This document shows, piece after piece, positions 1 to 12,370 of a stretch of DNA of 64,000 nucleotides (positions within the stretch are counted from its first letter, which is position 1; each line of letters begins with the position of its first letter). Location of the stretch: assembly GCA_037074705.1 (NCBI GenBank), contig CM073594.1:79299009-79363008 (forward strand), in the 5' to 3' direction. This stretch comes from Zhengitettix transpicula. Lineage: Eukaryota > Arthropoda > Insecta > Orthoptera > Tetrigidae. Made by a program: the position numbers and the translations under genes. The notes under the pieces are model-generated. The model worked only from the letters and a program-made list of their open reading frames with translations, made no database searches and was not told where the DNA came from.

Positions 1-83
1 CCCCTTTCAAATCCCTTCCTATGCTATTAAAGGAGAGTTGCCTCCATGTGGATTACCCTCACGTAGCCTGTTACCTAAAAAAA
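1..83 (+). repeat. HP-SINE copy 1 (3' end only)
   Basis: The window opens inside the 3' third of the HP-SINE family. The TATGCTATTAAAGG block, the ATGTGGATTACCCTCA block and the terminal TAGCCTGTTACCTAAAAAAA match the other copies. The A-tail ends at about 83. The 5' part lies outside the window. Confidence 0.85.
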
Positions 84-3000
84 TTGATATTGCTGATTGT
101 TACGAGATAAATTTTGAAATTTGCAAGGAGCCACCCTCCTCCAAGCACTTGTTTTCTGAGACTGCCTTCACGGCTGCGGTTCTTTTTTCTCCCTTTTAAA
201 ACATCTGGTAGCTCCCTTGGAAATACAATAGGAGGCCCAACCGTACCTAAATGACCACCCTCGAATATGCGACTTGACTGCGCGCTTCGACAAAATTTAG
301 AAGGAAAATTCTGTCCGTTTGCCAGGAAAATTACATTACACGTTAAAATATAAGGGGTAGAAAATGGATCACCACAGTATACTACGATGTTTGGACTCGT
401 AATTTGTAAATTTGGAGACCATCATTAGTTTTTTCACTATTTATGATGATCAGGAATTTTTGTTAAATTCACATCGATGAAATTCTTTTAAATAACGCTC
501 GACTGACTTTATTGTTGGTATTTCAATAATGTGCTTTGACTTATTTGTTATATTTATTAAATTCTAAAACAGCTTTATAGTAGGTAAAGGCAAACATGTG
601 AGTAGTGCTTAATAGACGATATGTTTTATTAAATCTTTAGGTTGTTTTAATGTATTACAACCTCAATTTTAGAGCGAAAATATTTTCCAAGCCACAGAAA
701 TAAATTCCGCTTCACAGTATTACAATGGTTCGTTCTGCGCCCGTAGTCCTCTTAATCAACAGAAAGTTCAGTGGAATTTACGGGGGTTAACGGTGATATT
801 ATTGTACGATCTCTAAGTGCTCTTAGCTACGCACGCAAACACTTCATTAGCCCAATGGTTCGCAAAGAAATTACGGACCTCTCATGATGAAAGGTACTTT
901 GTTTGTGTGCGAGAGGGTTTCTGGATGCTTGGGAAGCCAAATAATGCTTACTGTTCCAGATTGATGAGCATTAATACCCCAGAAATCGGTTTCGTTGTTT
1001 AAATAATTCACGAAATGAGGTAGCAGATAATTATGTGGACAGGAAATAACTTAATTTCACTTTTGGAAAGCTTTTTCACGAATAACACACACACATATAA
1101 AACTATTCTCTTAATATAATACTGTGTCAAAAAATATAATGAAATAATAGTATGGTTGACAATTCTGAAAGGGAAATTTTATTGAATTTACTAATATTTT
1201 TATATCAATCTCGAATATTGATACAGAGTAGAGAAATGTAGCTGAAAAAATCCACACATATTTGATGGTTAATACACATTGTAGTAACATGTTTACGACA
1301 TCATATATTTTCAGTTAACATTTGTAAAGTGTGTAGCTTTAAGTTAATTTTGAGCAGTTAAACGTTTTTAATGCATTGGTCTGAATCATGATTATTAAAA
1401 TACAACTTTTTAAATTACCTTTATATTTTGTATCAGATGTAACATCCCAAACTGCCATCATGTAACACTCCACCACTGTGACCATGTAACACTCCAGCAG
1501 TTGGAAATGGGAAGTCCAGATAGATCGTTCACCAACCGAGCTATACCTCCGTTAGATCACCTGGCTACCGATCTAGAGGATAAAGGAAGAATTAAGAACA
1601 GGAAATAGGAAAGTCGGTAACGTTAGGGTTTGGGTTCAACTAATTGAACCTAGGCGTAGTGGTTGGTGTTTCGCTGCACTTCAGTCAAATAAGAGTTGAT
1701 GAAGAATAAAGAGATTTAATAGTTAGAAATAAAATAAAGTAAGACAAACTGGCGGATAGCACCAGGAGCCACCAACCCGTCTGGAGGTTGGATCACGACT
1801 GTCGTTCCCAAGAAGCTCTGAACAATTCGAAGACTCCTTTCCTCCTCCCGGATGATTTTAAGTCTCCAATGAGAACTCTTACAGGGTGGAATGATTTCTG
1901 CTGCCGTGTGCATGTCTGCATAAGGCACTTAAAATGCTGACTTCTAGACGCAGCGTTTTCACAGGTGCCTAGGCGGAAGGGGTGAAGATTTATGTTGTTC
2001 TTGTGTTTCGTTACTCACTATATCTAAAGTGATGTCTTTAACTGCATCAGCGCCCTCTTAGGTCCGCTATGCTGAAGAGACGTTATGATAAGAGGGCACG
2101 TGTAGACTATTATATTACACAGAGTTGGTTTACAATGACTATAAATAAAGTCAATTATCATGTTATAAATGAGACTTGGCTATGCTACAAGCGTGCAAGA
2201 TATGACAACACGTTGAAAAGCATTATCAATCTTAGCAAAATAGTCTTATGTGATTTAATTTACATGAGTGAAATATAATATTATATTAGGTAATTAATTC
2301 AGATTCATTTAACTTTTGTTAAGTCAACAGACCTATACTATACCTAAAAATGTCCTTGTCATATGCCCTTGTTATGTATCTCACATTTATATTCATCACT
2401 CAGTAAATACGGACGTGCAGCCTTACTCTGTATTTTTGGAATGGTATAAAATTGATGACAAACTTGTGATTATCTGTTAGCCAAGTTCAGCTGTACCCAT
2501 TTTCTTATAAAATTTTCACACTGAAACGTTTCTAATGTCAATAGAGTATTAAAACAAATTATTTCATTATTTATATATTTTAATTTATTTTACGATAGAA
2601 AGTATCGTGAGCATTTAGTATTCTTGGGTTCAAGTTTACCATGGAGCAATGCCTGCGGGTCAGGTAAGGAACGGCGGTAAACACCACGTAAATCCCTTTG
2701 TACAGATTAAAATATTGTGAATGTCCGTTGAGACTAAATATAAATGGTCAAAAGATTATAACAAGTCGCTCAACCATCTCGGACAGGTATTCCCACGCCA
2801 CTGAACCGAATTCGACATAATTAAAATATTGAGATTTCTGGACCCACAAATCTCATTCCTTTTGGATAAAAACAGCAGAATCCGAGACCCAGTGGGGGAA
2901 ATTTCGGAAAATCGAGGTGAAAAGGGAACATGCAGATCAGTTAAGTTAGTAAGTTCGAAGTGTTGGATGGTAATTTGGATTTGGAGAGTGAGTTTTTGGG

Positions 3001-5049
3001 GAAATTATGGAGAAGTTGTATTTTGAACACTGAATATTTGAGTAGAGGAAATTGGTTTTAGTTTGTGGTTAAATATTTTTGAGAAGTTCTAAGTTTCGTT
3101 TTGGAGAAGTAACGATTAGTTTTCAGTTTTTATGAAGGCAGTTCTTAGAGAGTTAGTTGGTTAATTGAAGCCATAGAACCACCGTATTTTGGTGGCCCAT
3201 CAACCCTTGTCAGAAAATGACTCTGTTTTTTATGTTTGTAAAATAGCCGTGGTAATTCAATTGATAATAAGAGCATGAATTTTATGTAATTTTTGTGTTA
3301 GTAAAATTATTTAATTGTATGGCAGGGTGAAATTAATTACAATAATTAAAATTAAATAACTAAGTAAAAATTTAATTAACTTGAAAATATACAGTAAAAA
3401 CCTCTGTATTTATGTAAAAAATTACAATGGAAGTATCCTTATGGAAACAAGTTTCTGTTTTCTGTTAAATATGATAAACGCAAATATTAAAGAACGTGAT
3501 CTGTTTTTTCAAATTTTGAACTACAATTAACATAATGGGTTTGTGGAATATTGATATAATTTACTTGTTCATTTAGAATAAGCGTTAGAGCTTACATTTT
3601 CTAAGTGATCAATATGAAATTATTATATTTAATATAATATATTGAAATTGTAGTGTATATTTTTATTGTTTACTTTTTCAGCCTAAATAAATCCGTAGTG
3701 AAATGACTTACAATAGAAGAGGCAAGACATAACGAAAACTACATAGGTCTTCTTGAAACGTAACATTAAAATGGCTGTTTCAACGCAAATCATGTGAACT
3801 GTCGATAGCGGTTAAAGACGAAATCGAATTAAAAACGACAGATGTTTACAATTTCCGTTCAATTGTAGTGAGGAATAATCTGTCAAACATTCAGATAGTT
3901 GAAAAACGTTATTCTGTATATGGCAGGCTGTAACATGGCATATTTAATGTATTTTGTTTTCGCGCGTTATTCAATTCTGACCGTGATTGTAACCTTTTTG
4001 GAGTATTAATATCTCAGGTCGCGAGCGTGACTTAAAAAAGAACACATGCTATGATCTATATAAGGTATAAATAAATTATATTTATAATATTTAATTGCCA
4101 CACAGAGAAACGGCAGTTTAACGTAATATGTTTACATGTTTACTGTCTCCAAATATTATACAGGCAGAGGAATTGATCTGCACCATGGAATAATGAACAG
4201 TGGCTTTGGTTTCAGAAATGTTATTTCTTATATGGATTATTAGCTGTTATGAAAATTAAGTTTAAAATGTTATACGTTGAATAAAAGTTAGACGTTCTTC
4301 AGAGGACAAAACGTGTAGTCTAGATAATGAAGTAGAACAGAGAGAAATCGACGTCGAGTCGGATTTGGGAACGAAGCATTAGTTAATGTTCTGCCCTTAA
4401 AAGTTTAAAGGGAGATATTCACCACGTGGAAGATAATCTATTTAACCGACAAGTATGTCCATTTCCGTAATTTGTCGTTCATCCTAGTCACATTAAATAT
4501 ATTTCTAGTTAATAATTGGCATATAATTGTTGTCAGCGGCCGCGTTACCAAATGGTTGATTGTGTGTCTGAATGGTGTACTTTAACATAGAAAATAGAAG
4601 GAAGATTGTCTGGAACTTATTATAAGAAAAGGACAATATTATAGTCCGGATGTTATACTAAGTACTAATATTTACAGAGGAAATTTATAATGAAAATTTT
4701 CACCGAATCTACAAATTCGAGGTACTGGCTTACTTAAATCACATTTCTATGCAGCATGTTGCCATAGTGACTTAAACGGAATCAAAAACTGGTAATTGTA
4801 ATTAATTTTAGAAGGAGAAGTTATAATATGCAGATATTTTTTTGTGAACGCAGTCTATATATAGTACTAGACTGAAAATTTCACAGCTGAGACCAGTTGC
4901 CAGCAAATTATTTGTTTAGTGTTTGGTTACTTGTGACATGTAGTTTACGTTAATAATAATTTCATATGATCTTCCTTTTCATTTCATCTGTCTAATATGT
5001 GTATTTAATTAAATATTAATTAAATTAATTAAAAGCAGCCCATAGGGAT
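84..5049. other. Anonymous AT-rich DNA, no recognised gene
   Basis: About 5 kb without a recognisable element. Small open frames at 817-1002 (+, 61 codons) and 1716-1928 (-, 70 codons) show no domain I know and no supporting splice or promoter context. A slightly richer patch at 2.6-3.2 kb could be old repeat. The phrase CAGGGTGAAATTAATT near 3325 recurs near 41504, so part of this block is probably ancient repeat. Nothing here is called as a gene. Confidence 0.5.
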
Positions 5050-5055
5050 ATTACA

Positions 5056-5075
5056 ATATATATATATATATATAA
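5056..5075. repeat. (TA)n microsatellite
   Basis: A pure TA run directly follows the hexamer ATTACA (5050-5055). ATTACA is the terminal motif of the LTR-like repeats elsewhere in this window, so an LTR-like end probably abuts the run on its left. Confidence 0.8.
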
Positions 5076-5077
5076 TA

Positions 5078-6060
5078 CCAATTCAACTGACTATTAATTG
5101 TTTTTAATATAATTTAATTGTTGGCGGTACGGGTGCTTAAAGACGAAAATCGCAACGGGTCTTTCTGTTAACAATGGAGGCTGAAGACCACGCGCTTCGA
5201 GATCTCAGTCTGCGTCGAGTCTACGTCGAGCCTGGGTCAAGAAAGGATACATAAAAGAGTCTGCGAGAGATACAACACAGTAAAGTTTTCTAATCTAAAA
5301 GCATGAATAGGGCTATCCAGGTAGTCCAACGGCGAGATATAATAGTTTACATAAAACGCAAGTAAACAGTTTTGACGGAGAGACTCATAAAATCGCAGTT
5401 TGGAAGCAGAAGTTTTGCTTCACAAACAGAACTAATTTTCGCATAGAGAGACTTCAAGGAGACCCACGTCCGAGGGCTGACTGAGGGGCGGCTAATCCAG
5501 GTTGCAGGATAGCAGAGATCGAGAGTAACGACCGCGTGTGTTCAAAATCTAAAGTGTAGAATCAGTGAATGATGGCCAGTTTAGTGGGTGTTGACTTCAA
5601 GCTAGAAGAGTCGCAACTGTTACCAGAAGCACTGTCGTGAGTACGAAACAATTATTAATAACTGTAAATGATAATTAAAGGGTATAGTCAGATTTCGTTT
5701 GTGTTTTTCTTTTCATTCGTTTTCTTTTATTTCTTGTATTTAATATTGTATTCCGTTAACTTCATTGAGTTTGGATTGTTAATTTTTTTGTTCATTAGAT
5801 TGTATTTATTATTACTATCAAATCCAGTGATGATCCTGAGATAAAGAGCAATTAGAGGTAGTTGATTCTAAAAATATAAAGCTGTATTTTCATAGAACGC
5901 CACGAATTAATAAAATAAAATTGAAATATTTGTTTGTTAAATTTATAAAATTCGGCGTGCAAAGTAGGGCTTATAATGTGTACTTTCAAGAATAAAATTT
6001 TTAAATATAAATAATTTTTTTATTGAATTCCTATTAATTAAAGCCATAAAGTCGTTTATT
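5078..6060 (+). repeat. Possible diverged LTR-like repeat (family A)
   Basis: At about 5660-5860 the order of phrases (GATAATTAAAGG.., GTCAGATTTCG, a T-rich stretch, GATCCTGAGATAAAGAG) parallels the family A copy at 46.92-47.07 kb (GATAATTAAAAG, GTCAGATTTCG, GACCCTGAGAAAAGAG). It starts and ends at TA runs, as other family members do. The 5150-5640 part is GC-richer and unrecognised. The boundaries are guesses. Confidence 0.35.
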
Positions 6061-6063
6061 AGA

Positions 6064-6066
6064 ATA

Positions 6067-6137
<71 letters not shown>
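6064..6137. repeat. (TA)n microsatellite with ACAC interruption
   Basis: About 70 bp of TA dinucleotides, broken by ATACAT and ACACACAT, sits immediately beside the 3' terminus of the minus-strand Helitron at 6139. The 84-codon minus frame across it is only translated microsatellite. Confidence 0.9.
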
Positions 6138-6138
<1 letters not shown>

Positions 6139-6563
6139 CTAGCTGAATGCCCGACGTTTCCATGGAATTTATTTGTATAAGACAAAAAAGCATTCAATTA
6201 TAATGACAGACATCCATATCCCAGGATTCGGATCCATTTTAGGTTGTTTTTGCTTTATTTTCATGTAACGCCTTTCCACTCATATTCTTGAGGGTGCTCC
6301 CCTCCAATGCAGAAAGGGGTTGAAATTATACACAAACACTATCCATCTTATTGTCCCCGTAAAATATTTATTCGAGACAAATATCGGTCTTTTTAACGTG
6401 TTCACTCACGCCCCTGGGGGTGGTAGTCGTGTCTAACCCCGACAGTGCTTGTTTGCGTTTCGAAAGGACAACGTGTGCAAAATTTGGTATGGATTTGTAT
6501 GCGTAACATACATACACACATTCAAATATACACACAAACCTACAGTCTATTTCAAGTTTTAGA
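6139..6563 (-). mobile_element. Non-autonomous Helitron, minus strand
   Basis: Read on the minus strand, the right-hand end begins with a TCT-type terminus (degenerate here) and the left end finishes GGGCATTCAGCTAG followed by T, which fits the Helitron CTRR-3' rule and A/T target. The body shares the blocks GAAAGGGGTTGAAATTATAC, TTTATTCGAGACAAATATCGG and GGGGGTGGTAGTCGTGTCT (plus-strand readings) with the copies at 24.4, 27.7 and 63.7 kb. No coding capacity is seen, so it is a passenger that would need an autonomous Helitron's Rep/helicase. The subterminal CG-rich hairpin is mutated (CCCGACGTTTCC). Confidence 0.75.
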
Positions 6564-7154
6564 AGATTATAACTTCTCATTTATGTATTTTTTATTTTCC
6601 CATTAGTATAGGTTATATTATTTTTACAGATTTCATTTTGTTTCTTTCACCATTAATCTATGTTAGGTTCACGTTTTTAATGGTAATTTTGACCTATTTG
6701 ATTAGTTTAATAGAGGTATTAACGGAAGTAGTACATAAATCTAAATCTACGAGTAAGCAAACAAGTAAAATATTGAAATTTTTTGCTTTATACAGCGTTG
6801 AAAATTATGTACGGCTGAATAATCATGGATATTTGGTGGCAGCTAAACATAAGACATCTTTCGAAGACCCAAAATAACGTAGTGAGACAGGAGTTTGTCT
6901 GTGTAGTGTTCTCATGTAAGGCATTGTAATCGAAACATATATTAACCTCATCAGCAGTGATTTTGGGTCTGATCTGAGTACGGCCTAGTAACATGCCCTG
7001 TATTAGGTGGTTCAAGAGCTCTGCAGGCAATTGTTTCCATTCCTGTCGAAGATCATTCGGAGGATTGAAAGTGTTCTCGGTGGAGACTGGCGGGTTGCAT
7101 CTCGTTTTACCAATGCAGGCGCACGTCGTGTCGTTTCTTGGCGTCTTCCATATA
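6564..7154. other. No recognised feature
   Basis: AT-rich spacer between the Helitron and the Tc1/mariner element. The overlapping short frames at 6638-7030 are on both strands and lack any domain signature. Confidence 0.5.
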
Positions 7155-8457
7155 AGAAGGGGCCCAAAAAACTGTATCCACTGGTTAACAATCCATAACT
7201 TGTAAACTTATTGACGAAGTTGTCTCATTTTTTGAAAGTGTAATAGTTTGTAGTTCCGCCAATCGCCACACAAACGTTGCATTGCGTTTTTTTTTGTCAG
7301 AGTACAGTCGCCAGGTAGTTAGTGTTTTATTGTTAGTTGTACCCTGTTACTCGAGTAAACATGGCTGGCGTAAGGCTTACATTTGATGAAAGGAAGCCTG
7401 TTTTAAAGTGGTATTTTAAGTACGAAAACATTAATGAGGTTCAACGGCAATCGCGAAATGTGTATCAGAGCCACCGACACGTTTAACGATTTGTCGCATT
7501 CGAGACAAATTTGAAGCCGAATGCTGTGTTAAAGATGTACACAAACAACGATCTGGACGACACGTAACAGTAACAAGTCCCATCTTGTGTTACAATTCAC
7601 CCGCTCACCACAGAAGTCTGTGTGTCCGTGAAACTGGAGTAAGTCGCTCAAGTTTTCAGCAAAGTGGAAGTGCTACATCCCAAGATTGGTACACGCAATG
7701 AACGAGGACGATTCAGATGGAGTACAGCGAGTGGTTTAATAACATGGTGCGCAACGATGAAGAGCTTGCGGAGATGATAGTGTGGTCTGATGAGGCACAG
7801 TTCAAACTCAATGGCACAGTAAATCGCCACAATTGCATCTACTGGGCCGCCGAAAATCCAAACGTCCATGTAGACAAAGTCAGGAGTAAATGTGTGGTGT
7901 GGGTTGTCTTACCGGGGCCATTCTTCTTTGACGGTACAGTTACCGGTGATTTGTACCTTCAGAAGCTTCAAACATCTCTTTTACGTGCCATCCAAGACTT
8001 GTATGGAGACGAAAGATTTTACTTTCAACAAGATGGTGCCCCAGCCCACTACCACAATCGTGTTAGGGCTTATCTCGACGAAAATCTACCAGGAAGATGG
8101 ATAGGCCGTAGAGGTGCTGTAGGGTATCCACCACGTTCCCTCTGGACTTTTACCTGTGGGGAACACTAAAGGACGTCGTTTATCGACAAAAGCCACGCAC
8201 ATTGGATGAACTTGGAGAATCCATCGTACTTTAATGTGCAAATATCCAACTGAACACGTTGCAGTCAGTAGTTCGTGCTGCAGTTCGGCGACATCGTTTG
8301 TGTGTGGATGTTAATGGTGACCATTTCGAACACCTACAGTGATATCTTTAAGTTGGACTTGAAGAGCTACACTTTCACCAAAAATGAGACAACTCCGTCA
8401 ATTAGTTTGCAAGTTATGGACGGTTAACCAGTGGATACATTTTTTTGGGCCCCTCTG
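7155..8457 (+). mobile_element. Tc1/mariner-superfamily transposon with long TIRs
   Basis: The ends are inverted repeats: AGAAGGGGCCC... at 7155 pairs with ...GGGCCCCTCTG ending at 8457. Similarity continues for roughly 90 bp inward through TATCCACTGGTTAAC, CCATAACTTG and GTTGTCTCATTTTT. TA dinucleotides flank both ends (7153-7154 and 8458-8459), the target duplication of the IS630/Tc1/mariner group. At about 1.3 kb it is the size of a complete single-gene element. The transposase inside is disrupted, so this copy is inactive. Confidence 0.9.
7362..8341 (+). pseudogene. Transposase pseudogene (Tc1/mariner superfamily, DUF4817-type N-terminus)
   Basis: The DDE-type transposase would cut and paste the 7155-8457 element by binding its TIRs. 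From ATG 7362 the frame gives LTFDERKPVLKWYF; after a shift near 7465 it gives a helix-turn-helix region with RLTICRIRDKFE and VHKQRSGR. The catalytic part (7717-8169) shows IVWSDEAQF, NRHNCIYWA, FQQDGAPAHY and RAYLDENLPGRWIGRRG. A small deletion near 8130 removes the usual SPDLTP segment and shifts the frame, so PLDFYLWG and KDVVYRQKPRTLDEL continue in another frame with further stops. The motifs match a transposase family common in insect genomes. Function is lost; identity is fairly certain. Confidence 0.85.
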
Positions 8458-8736
8458 TATGTAATTGTATTTTGTCAACTTTTACTATCTAAAAATTTAC
8501 GTCATTAAATCTTTTTTTTCGTTATTTACATGAAGGAATGACCTTCCTTTATTTTTAACGGTACCGATTGCATTTGAAAATAAACTGAAGTCATTGATTA
8601 AACATTTTAACAGAAATTCCCCTTCACACTTTCCAAATATGAAATCTGTTCTAGAAAGAGTGATGAGCTTGATCTTTCATCTTTTTCCAAGCATCTTGAA
8701 ACTCTCGTGTCGGAATTTCGTAAAAGGATTACCTAA

Positions 8737-10122
8737 TCTCTCTCTATATAAAAAGGAATGTCTGTCAGTGTGTCCCCTATGTGCACCGAAACCATTCATG
8801 TGATTGCGATAAAACTTTTGTGAGTCGTTGTACGCACCTTCGCAAACGTTTCTGTCAGGTTTAGGCGGCGTTACGTAATTTACAACGGGGTGAACGGAGG
8901 TGAAATGTGCTAAAAAGGTCGATATTAGCGTCGATTAATCCACTATGCGCCCCTTAACCATTCATTCTATTAGGATAAAACTTTGGTGAACTGTTGTGCG
9001 CAACCCCAGATTGGTTCCTGTTTGGAGTTTGGAGCGTTAGGCAGCTCTCAAGGGGTAAACGAGGGTGAAATTAAAAAACATGCAAAAACGGCCGATAATT
9101 TACTTTTCTGGCACAATGTGATTAACAGTTTCTATACAGATGTTTTAGTGTATAATTACAACCCCTTAAAGCAGAAATAATGGAGGGGCGTTAAATAAAT
9201 ATAACGCGAAACTTCCAAGATTGGTGTCAAATTCATCGTTATGTTAGTCACTGAATTTAATTCTAAAATGTACCATACTGGTTAAGATGTAGTTCAGCCC
9301 TTAAGAGGATGGAAGGGGGTAAAACAAATTTCCGAATAGAATCTTAAATGCGTAGACCAATTTGTACCAAACTTTGTACACTTACGTTCCAGGAACAAAC
9401 ACTGAGGGTTTAAAAAACACCTATCGCCTGTAGGATTGGGGAAAGGGGGTTTAATTTAAGAACATACGCGTTCGGTAGTTATAGAATTTTTAAGTGTCTA
9501 ATTTCAACTCCGAAAGTCAAGGGAGGGAAGCACACTTACCGTACTGGTGGTTGTGCAGCGGGTTTACATAAAAAGTAATGCAAAAAAAGACCGATATGAT
9601 TGTCGATACCGGCGTTATGGAAATCGCTGAGTTTAATTTTTGCATTACCCATGATGGTTAATGAAATTTTATATTCCACTTCGCGGAAGTGGTTGACAAA
9701 AAGTTTCACGGGGTAGTTTTGATCCTCTTAATTTACCGGGTTAATTTTTTATTTTCTTATGGCACGAGCTACATTTTGGTCTCTGTTCAAAGCTGTATTT
9801 CTTTACTCCTTTAAGGTGTATTTAGACTGTATTGAGTTACCGAGGTTATTTTAATTGTTTTAATTCGTAGTGATATTTTATACACTTTTATTTTATGCAG
9901 TAGGAGAATTCTCGTATACCGTTAGTCATCATCCTGATTATTTGAAGTTAGATGCGGAGGGGTTATGTCGAGGGGTGGAGCGTAAATGGAGGGAAAATGT
10001 TCCAAACACTGGCGCTATAGTTGCTGATTAAATTAAATATTTACCGAGATGTTAGTGTGGAATCAATTCCTAATCCGGGCTAAGTTAAATAAATACCCCG
10101 ACAACGCCGGACACTCGGCTAA
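8737..10122 (+). mobile_element. Non-autonomous Helitron, 1.4 kb, plus strand
   Basis: The element begins A|TCTCTCTATATAAAAAGG at 8737 and ends AACGCCGGACACTCGGCTAA at 10122, followed by T. The 5' TC, 3' CTRR and insertion between A and T are Helitron hallmarks. The 3' end matches the CCGGACACCCAGCTAG terminus of the copy ending at 50376. An internal partial duplication is visible: CATTCATGTGATTGCGATAAAACTTT near 8796 recurs in altered form near 8960, each followed by a GTTGT-CGCA block. No helicase or Rep motif is seen; short frames inside it are not genes. Confidence 0.75.
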
Positions 10123-10535
10123 TATATTATATAAAAAATATATTAAAACGTTATTTGCGACCAAGAAATTATTATACATTGTTACATGTTCGTCATATAC
10201 ACACAATACGTTATATATTTGGTCAAGGAAATTAATTTCGGTTAAATATTTTAGGGTTTTAAGTAAAGTTTCCTTTAAGGATATTTTTTCTTTGATGGTG
10301 AAGGTTTTTTTCGAGGGTTTGATCTCTTTGCTTGTTGTAACCGGTGCATTCAAATGTGTTGTGCTGTATTGTTAGTTCTATTGCAGTTATGGCACTTCGG
10401 CGGAGGGATCCTGAAAATAGATTAATGTGAGATATTGTGACGCGGGTCAACACATTCTGTTGTCTTCTGGAGAGGGTTTTTTAGAGTGTTCTGATCTTTT
10501 ATGGTTTCCATTGCCGTTAGAGCCGTTTTGGATTT
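10123..10535. other. No recognised feature
   Basis: Spacer between the Helitron and the LINE fragment. A 108-codon plus frame (10049-10375) starts inside the Helitron and has a mirror frame on the minus strand; neither has a known motif. Confidence 0.45.
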
Positions 10536-10539
10536 TTTC

Positions 10540-11880
10540 CTTCTATATATTCAGATGGCTCAAATCCCTAAAAATTGCAAAAATAATTATGATACCAAAA
10601 CCCGGCAAAGATATAACTGACGTCACTTCATATCGTCCCATAAGTCTGCTATCAACACTATCCAAATTGCTTGAGAAGATCATACTGAAAAGAATCAGAG
10701 TAGACAGCAGTAATCAAGACTCGATCCAGGATCATCAATTTTGGTTTCCGACAGTCGCATTCAACAATGCCATAGAATTGTGGACGTAGTTAACAAAGCT
10801 ATGGAGAACCAGCAGTACTGCACAGCAATATTCTTAGACGTAAGCCAGGCCTTTGATAAGGTTTGGCATTCAGGTCTACAAGTTAAGATTTAAAGTACTC
10901 TGCCTGACCAATACTTAAACTTATTAAAATCATATCTTGACCAAAGAGAATTTCTTACTTACGTAAATGGAGAAAGTTCAAACCGTTATCCCATTCTCTC
11001 CGGGGTGCCACAGGGCAGCATCCTTGGCCCCCTATTATACGTCTTATACACTTCCGACTTGCCAACTTCAGTGGACGTAAGCACAAGTATCTTTGCTGAT
11101 GATACAGCAATACTGTCAACACACACAGACCCTGATTCCGCATCACAGAAACTTCAAGAACATCTACAAAAAATAAAGACCTGGCTAAAAAGATGGAAAA
11201 TAAAAGTAAATGCATCGAAATCATCCCACATAACATTTATCCTTAAAAAGGAACATTGTCCTATAGTAAAGCTCAATCAGGAAGAAATTCCAAAAGCAGA
11301 ATCAGTCAAATATCTTGGTCTTCACTTAGACACCAAGCTGAAATGGAGGGATCACATCAATAAAAAGAAAAAGCAAATAGAAATAAAAACTAAATTATTA
11401 AACTGACTGTTGGACGAAAATCAAAATTATCAGTAGAAAACAAATTACTCATTTACAAAACAGTGATAAAACCTATATGGACGTACGGAATAGAGCTCTG
11501 GGGATGTGCAGTCAAGTCTCACATCGCTATCATGCAACGAGTACAATCAAAAATCCTCCGCACTATTATAAATGCTCCCTGGTATGTATCCAACTTCAGT
11601 TTACATACTAACCTCAATACACCATATGTAGCAGACGTCTTCAAAGATAAAAATAGTAAACACCATACTGTACTTCAATCCCACACCAATAGACTACTAG
11701 AGCCGTTACTACAACGTAATAACAACCGAAGACTGAAGAGATGCTGGCTAATAGACTACAATAAAAACTGAGGTGGCGTTGTTGAACCCTCACCTCTCCA
11801 CGACATCAGTACAAGACCCTATTATTAAATTGTACATGTTAGCAAAATAGCTAAAAGATCATTAGTAATCTGATTGCTAA
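10540..11880 (+). pseudogene. Jockey-like LINE, 5'-truncated reverse transcriptase
   Basis: This is the ORF2 polymerase part of a non-LTR retrotransposon. RT block 1-2 reads KIIMIPKPGKDITD then SYRPISLLSTLSKLLEKII. Next come FLDVSQAFDKVWH (near 10832), GVPQGSILGPLLYVLYTSDLP (near 11003), the catalytic FADDTAIL (near 11090) and SVKYLGLHLDTKLKWRDHI. The C-terminal tail has IWTYGIELWGCA and APWYVSN, as in the Jockey clade, and no RNase H follows. Frameshifts or stops occur near 10789, 10893 and 11404. No endonuclease or ORF1 is attached, so the copy is 5'-truncated near 10540. It ends at an A-rich stretch near 11.9 kb. Confidence 0.88.
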
Positions 11881-11989
11881 TAAATATATACATATATATA
11901 AAAAAATTCAGGATCTAGTGTTGCAACAACGCGTTGTAGCTGTAATCTCCTACAATGCCAATCCGGAATCATCAAGTACCTATTTGTCT

Positions 11990-12370
11990 TATAAAAATCA
12001 ACAGAACAGGAACTTGTACCTCTGAAATCTCCTTGTGATACTTCTGTGGCAAGCTTCACTCGCGTTATTCAAATAGCAGCTGGACTAAGAAAGTAGCTTC
12101 ATCCAACACTAAAAAAAAGACCTCCTTTGAGCAAAGAATTATTATCGAAGAAGATGGCAAACAACACGCGACCCGCATGCTAAAGTAACTTATAATCAGG
12201 CCACCAGGGATCTCACGCAGGCGGTAAAGGATGAACGAGACATGGCTTACCATAACAAACTGCGTAGCCTGATTATGAAAGATGGAACCTTCTGGCAAAG
12301 AACAAAGTCCTTCGCAAAACAGTGGAACGGTATCCCTCTCTTAAACAAGGAGGACGTTGGTATATGAAGG
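11990..12370 (+). pseudogene. Jockey-like ORF2 fragment (endonuclease-RT linker)
   Basis: A separate LINE remnant. The frame from about 12186 reads NQATRDLTQAVKDERD then NKLRSLIMKDGTFWQ and TKSFAKQWNGIPLL, which resembles the linker between endonuclease and RT in Jockey-type ORF2 (a basic helix followed by LW-K-TK-L..IPPL). It is upstream material in ORF2 order but lies downstream of the RT fragment ending at 11.88 kb, so it is a second insertion or a rearrangement. Stops near 12184 and 12366 end it. Confidence 0.6.

Noticed and set aside
5943..6197. 84-codon minus frame with long YIYIYI runs
   Set aside because: Translated TA microsatellite.
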